A DNA stretch of 64,000 nt from Seonamhaeicola sp. (GTDB taxonomy: Bacteria > Bacteroidota > Bacteroidia > Flavobacteriales > Flavobacteriaceae), in assembly GCF_028281565.1 (NCBI RefSeq), contig NZ_JANQJQ010000008.1, forward strand, positions 19,556-83,555, written 5' to 3'. Made by a program: the position numbers and the translations under genes. Of the stretch, positions 28,918 through 38,158 are shown piece by piece; position 1 is the first letter of the stretch, and every line of letters begins with the position of its first letter. Under the pieces are notes generated by a model. The model was not told the DNA's origin and searched no databases. It saw nothing but the letters and a program-made list of their open reading frames with translations.

Positions 28918-29916
28918 ATGAAAAAATTATTTACTCTTACAATGCTTTTTGTAGCAACTGCATTATTTGCACAAGAAGAGGAATCTAAAAAATTGACTAT
29001 TAGTGGTTCTGTAGATGCTTATTTCCAAACATACTTTACTGCACCGGATAATGAAGGTGTGTCTTTTGGAACTGCTTTTGCCGACCAAACAGGTTTTGCT
29101 TTAGGTATGGCTAACATTATTGCCAGCTATGAAGGTGAAAAAGTAGGTGCTGTTATTGATTTAGTAACTGGACCAAGAGGTGCAGGCGCTACCTTTAACA
29201 CTGATATTGTTGATGGTATCGTAAATCAGGCATACGTTTACTGGAATGTCTCTGAGGGTACTACTTTAACACTTGGTAGATGGAATACTTTTTTAGGTTA
29301 TGAAGTTATTGCTCCGGCAGCAAACTTTAACTATAGCTGTTCTTATTTATTTTCTAACGGTCCTTTTTCTCATGTTGGATTGAAAGCAGATTTCACTTTA
29401 TCTGATGATGTTAGCTTAATGTTAGCAATTACCAACCCTTGGGATACCAACAACGTTTCTATGACCGGTGAATATGGTTTAGGAGCTCAGTTAGGTTTTT
29501 ACGGTCAATACCTGAACTTATACTACGATAGTGGTAACAATGGAGGTTTAGGTTTTGAAATTGACTATACAGGTGGTTTTGATCTATCTGACTCTTTCTT
29601 CTTAGGAATCAATGCTGCATACAATGATAATGATGGTGCTGGTTTCTATGGTGCTGCACTTTATCCTCAAGTAGCTGCTTCTGATAGCTTTTCTTTAGGT
29701 TTAAGAGGTGAGTACTTTGGATTACATGGTGATGGAGATGATTTACCAAATGTTTTTGCTGCTACACTTACAGGAAGCTTCACTGTTGATAACTTAATTA
29801 TCAAGCCAGAAGTTAGATTAGACTCCTGGAGTAACAGCATGCCCTATATAGACAATGATGGTGCTGCAGCAGATAATTTAGCAGCCTTTACTTTAGCCGC
29901 AATCTACGCATTTTAA
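28918..29916 (+). CDS. Outer-membrane beta-barrel porin (OmpL-like, bbp2 type)
   Basis: The 332-residue protein has a signal peptide (MKKLFTLTMLFVATALFAQ) and then alternating aromatic and glycine-rich strands typical of a beta-barrel, ending in a C-terminal aromatic residue (AAIYAF). SGSVDAYFQTYF, TLGRWNTFLGYEVIAP and GPFSHVGLKADF fit the beta-barrel porin-2 family. It lies directly upstream of the PII and amt genes, 77 bases from PII, so it may let ammonium or small nitrogen compounds through the outer membrane; that role is inferred from position. A TTG 12 bases upstream is not needed. Confidence 0.85.
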   Translation: MKKLFTLTMLFVATALFAQEEESKKLTISGSVDAYFQTYFTAPDNEGVSFGTAFADQTGFALGMANIIASYEGEKVGAVIDLVTGPRGAGATFNTDIVDGIVNQAYVYWNVSEGTTLTLGRWNTFLGYEVIAPAANFNYSCSYLFSNGPFSHVGLKADFTLSDDVSLMLAITNPWDTNNVSMTGEYGLGAQLGFYGQYLNLYYDSGNNGGLGFEIDYTGGFDLSDSFFLGINAAYNDNDGAGFYGAALYPQVAASDSFSLGLRGEYFGLHGDGDDLPNVFAATLTGSFTVDNLIIKPEVRLDSWSNSMPYIDNDGAAADNLAAFTLAAIYAF

Positions 29917-29993
29917 ATAAATAAAGAAATTCAAAAGCATTGCCTAAGCAATGCTTTTGGTTTAATGTCTAACCAATAAAATATATTTCAATT

Positions 29994-30332
29994 ATGAAAA
30001 AAGTTGAAGCAATTATTAGAAAATCCAAATACAGTGTTGTGAAGGAAGCGCTTCACGCTGTTGGAGTAAACTTCTTCTCTTACTGGGATGTTACCGGTTT
30101 AGGGAATGAAAAAGAAGGCCATGTGTACAGAGGTGTATCATATAGTACGAGTGACATTCAGCGTAGATATTTATCAATCGTTGTAAATGATGATTTTGAA
30201 GAGGTAACAATTAAAGCGATTCTTGATTCTGCTGCTACAGGCGAAGTGGGTGATGGAAAAATCTTTGTTTCTGATATTTCAGAATGTTACAGAATAAGAA
30301 CAGGAGAAAAGGGTGGAGACACTTTAAAATAA
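29994..30332 (+). CDS. P-II family nitrogen regulatory protein
   Basis: The 112-residue trimeric signalling protein senses ATP/ADP and 2-oxoglutarate and, next to amt, is expected to plug the ammonium transporter. The C-terminal signature TGEVGDGKIFVSDISECYRIRTGE is intact. The T-loop reads GLGNEKEGHVYRGVSYSTSDIQRR. The tyrosine equivalent to Tyr51 is present (Tyr50), but the usual VxFLPK after it is replaced, so contacts with partners may differ from the enterobacterial proteins. It is 24 bases upstream of amt. Confidence 0.93.
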   Translation: MKKVEAIIRKSKYSVVKEALHAVGVNFFSYWDVTGLGNEKEGHVYRGVSYSTSDIQRRYLSIVVNDDFEEVTIKAILDSAATGEVGDGKIFVSDISECYRIRTGEKGGDTLK

Positions 30333-30356
30333 TAACACTTAAAAAATTATTTAATT

Positions 30357-31595
30357 ATGGAAGGATTATTTACAGCAAATAACGTATGGATGATGGTCTG
30401 TACTGCACTCGTTTTCTTCATGCACACTGGTTTTGCATTCTTAGAAATTGGGTTGACAAGACAAAAGAATACAATCAATATTTTATTTAAGAATATCTTT
30501 ATTATTACAGTTGGTCTTTTATTATATTATATTTTAGGATTTAACTTGATGTACCCAGGGTTCGGTGAAGGATCTTCAGGGTTTTTTGAATTCGCCGGGT
30601 TTGGAATTGCACCTCCTGAAGGAGGAATGACACCGGAATATGCCGATGGTGGCTATACCTGGTGGACCGATTTCTTATTCCAGGGCATGTTTGCCGCTAC
30701 TGCTGCCACTATTGTATCAGGAGCTGTTGCTGAGCGAATTAAAATTGGACCATTCATGATATTTGTAGTTTTATATGTAGGTATTATTTACCCATTGGCC
30801 GGATCATGGAAATGGGGTGGCGGATTCCTGGATATGAGAGAAACTCCATTTTATGATTTTGCCGGTTCTACATTAGTACACTCCGTAGGTGGTTGGGCTG
30901 CCTTAGTAGCTGTTTGGTTACTTGGAGCCAGAATTGGTAAGTTTAAAGAAGGTAAGCCTCAGGCTATACCAGGTCATAACATACCAATGGCTACTGCCGG
31001 CGTTTTAATCCTATGGTTAGGATGGTTCGGATTTAACGGTGGTTCTGTATTATCTGCTGACCCATCTTTAACATCTTTAACTTTAGTTACTACTTGTTTG
31101 GCTGCGGCTGCTGGTGGTGTTATTGCTGCTTTGGTATCATTTATAAAGTTCAAGAACTTAGATTTAACCATGTTCTTAAATGGTATTTTAGGAGGTTTAG
31201 TTGGTATTACTGCCGGAGCGGACCAAATGAGCCCGGAAGATGCTGTTCTTATAGGTGCTATTGCAGGAGTTATTATAGTATTTGCTGTTAGCTTTATTGA
31301 TAGATTAAGATTAGATGACCCTGTAGGTGCCATTGCTGTTCACTTAGCATGTGGTATCTGGGGAACTTTAGCAGTAGGAATCTTTGGTGAATTAGCTGGA
31401 ATGGATCAGTTCATTAGTCAGTTAGTAGGTGTGGCTTCTTATGCTGCCATATGTATTGCTTCTTCGTTCTTAATTCTATTCGTATTGAAGAAAACAGTTG
31501 GAATTAGAGTTTCTGAAAAAGAAGAATTGGAAGGACTTGACGGTCATGAGCATGGTATGAGTGCTTATGCTGATTTCCGTATGAATGAGCACTAA
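30357..31595 (+). CDS. amt: Ammonium transporter
   Basis: The 412-residue Amt/Rh channel has eleven predicted membrane helices. The two pore histidines can be placed in STLVHSVGGWAAL and in AIAVHLACGIWGTL. The first helix starts directly without a signal peptide. It conducts ammonium or ammonia into the cell for the glutamate synthase encoded divergently. It lies 24 bases downstream of the PII gene, the classical glnK-amtB arrangement. Two terminators follow. Confidence 0.96.
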   Translation: MEGLFTANNVWMMVCTALVFFMHTGFAFLEIGLTRQKNTINILFKNIFIITVGLLLYYILGFNLMYPGFGEGSSGFFEFAGFGIAPPEGGMTPEYADGGYTWWTDFLFQGMFAATAATIVSGAVAERIKIGPFMIFVVLYVGIIYPLAGSWKWGGGFLDMRETPFYDFAGSTLVHSVGGWAALVAVWLLGARIGKFKEGKPQAIPGHNIPMATAGVLILWLGWFGFNGGSVLSADPSLTSLTLVTTCLAAAAGGVIAALVSFIKFKNLDLTMFLNGILGGLVGITAGADQMSPEDAVLIGAIAGVIIVFAVSFIDRLRLDDPVGAIAVHLACGIWGTLAVGIFGELAGMDQFISQLVGVASYAAICIASSFLILFVLKKTVGIRVSEKEELEGLDGHEHGMSAYADFRMNEH

Positions 31596-31620
31596 TATTA
31601 ATATTAGTTTATAGTTAGTA

Positions 31621-31657
31621 AAAAAGGTGTCTTAACATATTAAGACACCTTTTTTTT
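31621..31657 (+). terminator. Rho-independent terminator after amt
   Basis: AAAAAGGTGTCTTAA pairs with TTAAGACACCTTTTT around CATA, followed by more T residues. Confidence 0.85.
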
Positions 31658-31703
31658 GATCTTCTTAATACTTTTAATTAATCCCTAACCTAGAAGTATT
31701 AAA

Positions 31704-31731
31704 AACCCCCGGGCATTTGCCCGGGGGTTAT
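31704..31731. terminator. Bidirectional terminator hairpin
   Basis: AACCCCCGGGC and GCCCGGGGGTT form a perfect G+C-rich stem around ATTT. It serves the minus-strand amidohydrolase gene and backs up the amt terminator. Confidence 0.75.
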
Positions 31732-31759
31732 TGTTTACTCAATAATTGAGGTTTAAATG

Positions 31760-33175
31760 CTATCGAATGCCTACTACACCTTCAGCAGCTTTAAATAGTT
31801 TTTTTGAATTATAACCAATACCGTTTTTAAATACAATTGCAATGGTTCTAATGGCAGAAATATCCTGACTAATATCCTTATTTAAAATAATTAAGTCAGC
31901 TGTTTTATCAGGGGCTAATGTTCCTATGGAATCATCCTGCTCTAAATATATGGCTCCATTTAGGGTGCAAATTTTCACAGCTTCGGGAATTGTGAAACCC
32001 ATTTCAACAAATAGTTCCACTAATCTCATATTAGCATAACCTGCAACGATTCTTCCGTCATAAGTTGGGTCGGTGCCGGCAACTAAAAGGCCTCCGGCAT
32101 CATAAAAAGCTTTTTCCCAAACTTTGGATTTATTGAACATGACATAATCCAAAGAATCTTTTCCTTGTTTACTGGCCCATCGGTTATAAACTTTTTCTTT
32201 AGCCTGAGTATATAGAGCATCTAAACCACCTCCGGGAACGACCTCACGACCGGTATAAGGTTCAAATACATTGATGGTGGATGTCAATGCCACGTTCTTT
32301 TTAACCAAATAACTAATAAGGTCTTTCATGGCTTTTGAATCAACCGGCAGTTCCAGCAACGACTTTCTCATATCGAAAGGCTGGCATTCGTTTTCCGTTT
32401 TATCCTTTATAAAATCACTGCTTGTAAAAAAACCATGTTCCAGATTATCGATGCCTATATCGGCAGCTTCCTTATAAGTAATGGAACATAGATGCCCGGT
32501 GACTTTTAAGCCTCGGGCATGGGCTGCATCACAAATGGCTTTCAGGTCGTCTTTAGTTATGAAATTGTAAACTTTAAAAGAGGTTATGCCCATGTTGGCA
32601 TAAAAGTTTACAGCATTGGAGGCTTGTTCACTGGATGAAAAGGTGCCTAATTCAAGTAAACCTGTGCCTTCTCTATCTAAAAACGGACTGGTAACATCCA
32701 TTTTCGGGCCCGGAAGCATACCTTTCGTTATGGCTTTTTTAAGATTAACATCGGCCTGAGGCATGATACTGCCGGCGGTTCGCATGGTAGTAACGCCACC
32801 GGCTAAATACAGTTTAGGAAATGAATAACTCATTTGGTTTACACCAAACCTTTTATCCGGAGTAGCTTTTGGGTAAAACAAATGTTCATGAAGCATCACC
32901 AGACCAGGAGTGGCACTTTTGCCTTCCATATTTATTACGGTTGCGCCTTCGGGGATGGCTAGATCAGTACCGATGGATTTGATGGTTTCGCCTTCAATAA
33001 TAATATCCTGATTGGTTTTGGGCGGATTTCCGGTACCATCAACAATGGTCAGGTTTTGAAGGACGTAAAGCCCGCGTTCGTGAGATACATAAGACTTTGT
33101 TTCCTGAGAAAGGTTGGTCTGTGAAGTTAATGTTCCAATGCCCAGAAAAAATGTAATAAGAGGTAATATTTTCAT
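31760..33175 (-). CDS. Secreted amidohydrolase (imidazolonepropionase-like)
   Basis: The 471-residue protein begins with a signal peptide (MKILPLITFFLGIGTLTSQ). The metal-dependent hydrolase fold shows the HxH motif in LVMLHEHLF, later ligands in KVTGHLCS and LEHGFF, and the aspartate in GTDPTYDG. The C-terminal small domain ends with LAPDKTADLIILNKD. Family members hydrolyse cyclic amides or dipeptides such as Xaa-Pro, and the substrate here is unknown. It is probably periplasmic, and lies 69 bases downstream of ppc on the same strand. Confidence 0.87.
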   Translation of the reverse strand: MKILPLITFFLGIGTLTSQTNLSQETKSYVSHERGLYVLQNLTIVDGTGNPPKTNQDIIIEGETIKSIGTDLAIPEGATVINMEGKSATPGLVMLHEHLFYPKATPDKRFGVNQMSYSFPKLYLAGGVTTMRTAGSIMPQADVNLKKAITKGMLPGPKMDVTSPFLDREGTGLLELGTFSSSEQASNAVNFYANMGITSFKVYNFITKDDLKAICDAAHARGLKVTGHLCSITYKEAADIGIDNLEHGFFTSSDFIKDKTENECQPFDMRKSLLELPVDSKAMKDLISYLVKKNVALTSTINVFEPYTGREVVPGGGLDALYTQAKEKVYNRWASKQGKDSLDYVMFNKSKVWEKAFYDAGGLLVAGTDPTYDGRIVAGYANMRLVELFVEMGFTIPEAVKICTLNGAIYLEQDDSIGTLAPDKTADLIILNKDISQDISAIRTIAIVFKNGIGYNSKKLFKAAEGVVGIR

Positions 33176-33244
33176 AATAAACTACAAAGCGCAATTAATT
33201 CCCATAAAAGATAAGAATAATTGCGCAATGTAATCTATAGTGGC

Positions 33245-35833
33245 TTATGCCGAATTTCTACTGGCGTTGATATTACCAAATAAAGAACGGGTCACAATCT
33301 TTTCGAAGATCTTGATCTTCTCCTCGTCTTTAACTGCTTCTTTATTAAGTTCCTGTACCCTTTTAAGGGCGTACTGCTGAATGGTCAATAGTGGTAATAC
33401 AATAGATTCCCTGACCTGAATAGAGGCTTTACTCGCGGGTTCATGTTCCATCAACTCTTCGTAACCCGTTACTTTTAATAATAAACGTTCTGTTTCCAGG
33501 TATTCGTTATAAATAATAGTCCAGAATTCACCAAACTCTTCATCTTTTGCCATATACTTGGTTAAATCGAAGAACGATTTGGTTAATGACATCATACTGT
33601 TCTCCAATAAGGTCTTAAAGAATTTAGAGTTATTGTAAAGTTGCTGTACTTTATCAAATTCGCCTCTGTCTTCATACTTTTTTATGGCTGTACCAACACC
33701 ATAGAATCCGGGAACATTTTGTTTTAACTGGCTCCACGATCCTACAAAAGGAATGGCTCTAAGATCCGAGAATACTAATTTATCAGAGTTGCCTCTTTTT
33801 GAAGGCCTACTGCCAATATTGGTTTTAGCATAGTACTTTAAAGTACTCATGTGTTCTAAATACGGGATGAACTTCTCATGACTCTTAAAGTCTTTATAGG
33901 CTTGATAACTGGTTTCGGCCAGATCATTCATGACCGCTCTGTCTTCATCAGATAAAGCATTATCGCTTTCTCCTATTCTATTAAAAATTCCGGAACTGAT
34001 CAATTGTTCCAGGTTGAATTGCGATGAATTTTTTGTTCCGAAATTAGAACTGATCGTTTGCCCCTGAATAGTTAACTGTACCTCTTTGTCTTCAACTGTT
34101 GGGCCTAAAGACGCATAGAAATTATGTGTTTTTCCACCGCCACGCGCTGGTGGTCCACCTCTGCCATCAAAGAAAATAGCTGTGATATCGTATTTTCTGG
34201 ACATTTCCGTTAATTGCTCTTTGGCTTTAAAAATACCCCAGTTAGCCATTAAATAACCACCGTCTTTGGTGCCGTCTGAGAAACCAAGCATAATGGTTTG
34301 CCTGTTTCCGCGTTTCTCTAAATGCGCTTTGTAGACCGGATTCGTGTACAATTGCTCCATAACGGCAGGCGCATTTTCAAGGTCGGTAATAGTTTCAAAA
34401 AGCGGAACAATATCAACCGTTAAATCGTCATCAAAAGCAACCATTTTAAGCATGGCAAACAGTTGCATCACATTTAATGCGGTTTGGTTGTTACTGATAA
34501 TATATCGGTTAGCGCCTTTTTCGCCATTGAATTCCTGAATTTCTTTAATAACTTCAATAGTTCTTAAAGTGTTTGAAACCATTTCGTCTTCAAAATCTTC
34601 AAAGTCTATATGCTCATTGCTAACTTCAGAAAGTATTTTTACCTGTTCGGCCTCAGACAGATCATGATAATTTTTCGGGATCGATTTACTGCCTTTTTCA
34701 ATTAAATAATCAACAACAGTAGTAAATACAGAGTGGTGTATTCTACTGTCCTGCCTGATATCCAGGGTAGCGAAGTAGTATCCAAATAAATGCACCCGGT
34801 TTATCAAGTCGTTAATCTCACTAACATACAGGTTTTGGTGCTCATTTACTATGACTTTTCTAATGCTTAACAGCTCTAATAAAAGCTCTCTGGCAGTAAT
34901 AGTTTCTTTAGCATCCAGGTTGATACTGTATTTGTAAATAATAGTTTCTAACTTGATGATCCTGTCTTCAACGCCTCTAAAAGTGAGTTTACGTCTTAAA
35001 TATTTTAGATCGGCATAGTACTTTCTTAAAATGGCCTGCTTTAATTTTCTCGCCACTTTTAAGGTCGTGTTTGGTTTTACAAATGGATTTCCGTCCCGGT
35101 CACCACCTGGCCAGAACCCAATATTGATGATGTCGTTATGTTTTTTGCCGTCGTCAAAAATATTCTGCTGAATGTAATTGTATATGTCACTGAACGAATG
35201 ATAGAACACATTCTCTAAATACCATATTAAGCTCTTTGCTTCAAAGTAAGGCGTTGGCTTTTTACGTTTAAAGAAAGGTGTTTTCCCTAACTGCCCGAAC
35301 AGGTTATTTATTTCAGACAGGTTGTTTTCTTCTATAGCTTTAGTTAAGTCTGTAATAATACCTAAAACTGAACCGGGATAAAACTGTGTTGGATGTGCCG
35401 TTAATACAATACGTACCTTAAACTCTTCAAGATATTGTTTAAGCTCATCCAGTTGGTTATTAGACCTGGCAAACCCCTTTAAATACCTTAAGGTACCAAC
35501 ACCTTCCATATTATTTACCCTGGAGAAAGCAGCATCTTCAATAGCGTCAAATAATACAACTTGCCGTTCAATATATTGAATGAAACGGAACAACAAGTTT
35601 ATCTGACTTGGCTCAGAACGCCTGGCCTGGTACTTTTTAAAGAAGGTATCCACTATAGTAGTTGGGTCATCTCCGTTTGCAAACCCTTTTACACAAGTTT
35701 CATGAAATAACGGAAGTAAAACCCCTGTTTTGGTAACACTGTCAAAAGGCAATGTCATAAATATACTGTTGTATATTTGATATTTAGACAATACGCTTTG
35801 GTTAAATCGTTTTAATTTTGGTTCTATAGACAT
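33245..35833 (-). CDS. ppc: Phosphoenolpyruvate carboxylase
   Basis: This anaplerotic enzyme carboxylates PEP to oxaloacetate. The motifs LTAHPTQFYPGS (catalytic His), GGDRDGNPFV, GFSDGTKDGG and FFDGRGGPPARGGG are all present. The first motif ends in Q where the common form has TAHPTE. The C-terminus NINASRNSA differs from the usual RNTG but keeps the same end point. From the ATG at 35833 the length is 862 residues. An upstream TTG at 35881 precedes the promoter box and is rejected. Confidence 0.95.
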   Translation of the reverse strand: MSIEPKLKRFNQSVLSKYQIYNSIFMTLPFDSVTKTGVLLPLFHETCVKGFANGDDPTTIVDTFFKKYQARRSEPSQINLLFRFIQYIERQVVLFDAIEDAAFSRVNNMEGVGTLRYLKGFARSNNQLDELKQYLEEFKVRIVLTAHPTQFYPGSVLGIITDLTKAIEENNLSEINNLFGQLGKTPFFKRKKPTPYFEAKSLIWYLENVFYHSFSDIYNYIQQNIFDDGKKHNDIINIGFWPGGDRDGNPFVKPNTTLKVARKLKQAILRKYYADLKYLRRKLTFRGVEDRIIKLETIIYKYSINLDAKETITARELLLELLSIRKVIVNEHQNLYVSEINDLINRVHLFGYYFATLDIRQDSRIHHSVFTTVVDYLIEKGSKSIPKNYHDLSEAEQVKILSEVSNEHIDFEDFEDEMVSNTLRTIEVIKEIQEFNGEKGANRYIISNNQTALNVMQLFAMLKMVAFDDDLTVDIVPLFETITDLENAPAVMEQLYTNPVYKAHLEKRGNRQTIMLGFSDGTKDGGYLMANWGIFKAKEQLTEMSRKYDITAIFFDGRGGPPARGGGKTHNFYASLGPTVEDKEVQLTIQGQTISSNFGTKNSSQFNLEQLISSGIFNRIGESDNALSDEDRAVMNDLAETSYQAYKDFKSHEKFIPYLEHMSTLKYYAKTNIGSRPSKRGNSDKLVFSDLRAIPFVGSWSQLKQNVPGFYGVGTAIKKYEDRGEFDKVQQLYNNSKFFKTLLENSMMSLTKSFFDLTKYMAKDEEFGEFWTIIYNEYLETERLLLKVTGYEELMEHEPASKASIQVRESIVLPLLTIQQYALKRVQELNKEAVKDEEKIKIFEKIVTRSLFGNINASRNSA

Positions 35834-35841
35834 TCTTTGCT

Positions 35842-35849
35842 CAAATATA
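35842..35849 (-). promoter_or_regulatory. -7 promoter box of ppc, almost adjacent to the start codon
   Basis: On the minus strand 35849-35842 reads TATATTTG, an exact TAnnTTTG match. Only eight bases separate it from the ATG at 35833, so the mRNA would have a leader of a few bases at most. Confidence 0.55.
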
Positions 35850-36126
35850 AATTGACCGTAAAAATAATAAAGGATTATCAAAGACCCTAGGCGGCTTGAA
35901 ATTTTACGGATTTCTGTAGTTTAACAAGAAGGAATTATGAAAAATTAAAGAAACAGTGTATATCGTTCAATTTTCATAACCGGTTTTTGCCTCTCCATGT
36001 CATTTTTTTTGTTTAAGCGAGGAGGTCGTTTCCCAATCCGCATGATAAATATCATATTGTAGCAAAAGTTCAAAGTATACATTTACGCTTTTTTGGTTTA
36101 GCCATTTTATAAAAGCAACTTTTTAA

Positions 36127-37935
36127 ATGAAACATTCACACTCTTTTCATATACCGGTCATGGGTATCGGGTTTACGATAGATACGCCGTTTAAAGTGGC
36201 GCAATACGGTATAGATTCAGTTATTTCTTTAGTAGATGATATTTTATTGGAGAAGCTAAGAAAGATGTATTGTGAAAAATTTGAGATCCCTTATACCGAA
36301 ATTACCAATAAAGTAACTGATTTTAGGTCTAAACGGATTACTTCTTATTTGAATCTGATGCACGATTTGGTTGATAAGAAATTTGAATTGCTTAAAAGCT
36401 TTTCAATGGATAAAGGGGAAGCTATTAAGGCCTATTTAAATATGCTCCCAAATGGAGAAACCCTGAAAGAGGAATTTACAAGGCTCACTGAAAATGGGCT
36501 TAATACCTCTGAAATTAAAAACTGGGTCTTTAAAAATTTAAAAAAGGGTAGTATTGATGTTAATATTATGACTAAGGTTGACAAGGACAATTATTCTAAA
36601 AAAGAAAAATTACCTGCAGAATATAATGATGCCCATGCTGCTTTAAGAGGTTTTGCAAAAAGTAAGTTGAATGCTTCGGTTATTCTTTCGGCAGGATTGA
36701 ATCCCAGGCTGTTCGCTTATATGGCAGAGTTTGATGACTTTTATCCTGACATAAATGGCGGTTTTAATAAAAAGATTATTTTAAAAGTAAGCGATTATAG
36801 ATCGGCCTTAATACAGGGAAAATTCTTGGCAAAAAAAGGATTATGGGTGTCTGAGTACAGAATTGAGTCCGGGCTTAATTGTGGAGGTCATGCCTTCGCA
36901 ACAGACGGTTATCTTTTGGGGCCTGTATTGGCAGAATTTAAAGAAAAAAGAGAAACTTTAAGAGATTTAATTCATGAATTGCTAATTCAGGAATTGGAAC
37001 GAACCGGACGGGTGGTTCCTAAAGAGCCGCTTAACCTAACCATTTCTGCCCAGGGAGGTGTTGGCACCCATCAGGAACATGAATTTTTAATGGATGAGTA
37101 CTCTTTAGATTCTGTAGGCTGGGGGAGCCCATTTCTACTGGTTCCCGAAGCTACAACAGTAGATAAAGACACCTTAGAAAAACTGGCTAAAGCTAAGGAA
37201 GAGGATTTATATTTAAGTGATATTTCACCACTGGGAGTGCCTTTTAATAACCTTAAAAGCAATACCAAAGATGTGGAAAAGGAAAATTACATAATTAAGG
37301 GAAGACCTGGCAGTTCCTGCCCTAAAAAATTTGTGGCTCTGAATAAAGAGTTTAGCGAAAAGGGTATTTGCACAGCATCAAGGGAATATCAATATTTAAA
37401 ACTGAAAGAGTTAAAATCAAAAAACCTGCCATCAGAAGTGTATCAGGTTCAGTTTAAAAAGATAACTGAAAAGTCTTGTACTTGTGTAGGCTTAGGGACT
37501 TCTGCACTGTTATCCTATGATTTAGATACCAAAGTTGAAGGGAAAGGCGTTTCTATTTGCCCCGGTCCAAATATGGCATACTATTCTAGGATTATGAGCC
37601 TGAAAAATATTACCGATCATATTTATGGAAGAGATAATATGATCTCAGGAAATGACAGGCCCAATATGTTTATCAAAGAACTAAATATTTATATCGATTT
37701 TTTGAAAAACAGAATAGACACAATAAAGCATACGTTCAACAAAAAAGAAGAAAGGTATTTACACACATTTGTAAATAATATGCAGGAGGGCATAGCATAT
37801 TACAAAGGGTTATTTAACCATATGAATAACTTGTTAGAGAACACCAGAACTTCTATTTTAAAAGAATTAGAAAGGAACGAAACCGCTTTAAAACGGATTC
37901 AGGACCGTATAAACAGTTTGTCATTAGCCCAATAA
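36127..37935 (+). CDS. Conserved protein of unknown function, Cys-rich, 602 aa
   Basis: I do not recognise a characterised family. The protein is soluble and has no signal peptide. The N-terminus HIPVMGIGFTIDTPFKVAQYG and the segments VILSAGLNPRLFAY, ESGLNCGGHAFATDGY and LTISAQGGVGTHQEHEF recall FMN-binding TIM-barrel enzymes such as nitronate monooxygenase or the glutamate synthase domain. That is only a resemblance. Between about residues 395 and 485 cysteines cluster (SSCPK, GICTA, KSCTCVG, SICPG), suggesting a metal or Fe-S site. The C-terminal 80 residues are helical and probably coiled coil. It stands alone between ppc and nadA. Confidence 0.8.
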   Translation: MKHSHSFHIPVMGIGFTIDTPFKVAQYGIDSVISLVDDILLEKLRKMYCEKFEIPYTEITNKVTDFRSKRITSYLNLMHDLVDKKFELLKSFSMDKGEAIKAYLNMLPNGETLKEEFTRLTENGLNTSEIKNWVFKNLKKGSIDVNIMTKVDKDNYSKKEKLPAEYNDAHAALRGFAKSKLNASVILSAGLNPRLFAYMAEFDDFYPDINGGFNKKIILKVSDYRSALIQGKFLAKKGLWVSEYRIESGLNCGGHAFATDGYLLGPVLAEFKEKRETLRDLIHELLIQELERTGRVVPKEPLNLTISAQGGVGTHQEHEFLMDEYSLDSVGWGSPFLLVPEATTVDKDTLEKLAKAKEEDLYLSDISPLGVPFNNLKSNTKDVEKENYIIKGRPGSSCPKKFVALNKEFSEKGICTASREYQYLKLKELKSKNLPSEVYQVQFKKITEKSCTCVGLGTSALLSYDLDTKVEGKGVSICPGPNMAYYSRIMSLKNITDHIYGRDNMISGNDRPNMFIKELNIYIDFLKNRIDTIKHTFNKKEERYLHTFVNNMQEGIAYYKGLFNHMNNLLENTRTSILKELERNETALKRIQDRINSLSLAQ

Positions 37936-38158
37936 TGGCAGGAGTCCAACAAATTCATGTTTTAGTTTTGCCAAATTTTTAAGTAATTACTTAACAAAAG
38001 TTTAATGAATTTATAAAAAGATTATTGGTTCTTAATTCATTTTCTTTTTTTAAGCGAAACGTAATACAATAAGGATTTTAATTAGGATATTTGTACTTTA
38101 AAACTTGGTTCACTTCAACCGGGTTTGTTTATAATTATTTTTAAGTTAGGGAGTTACA

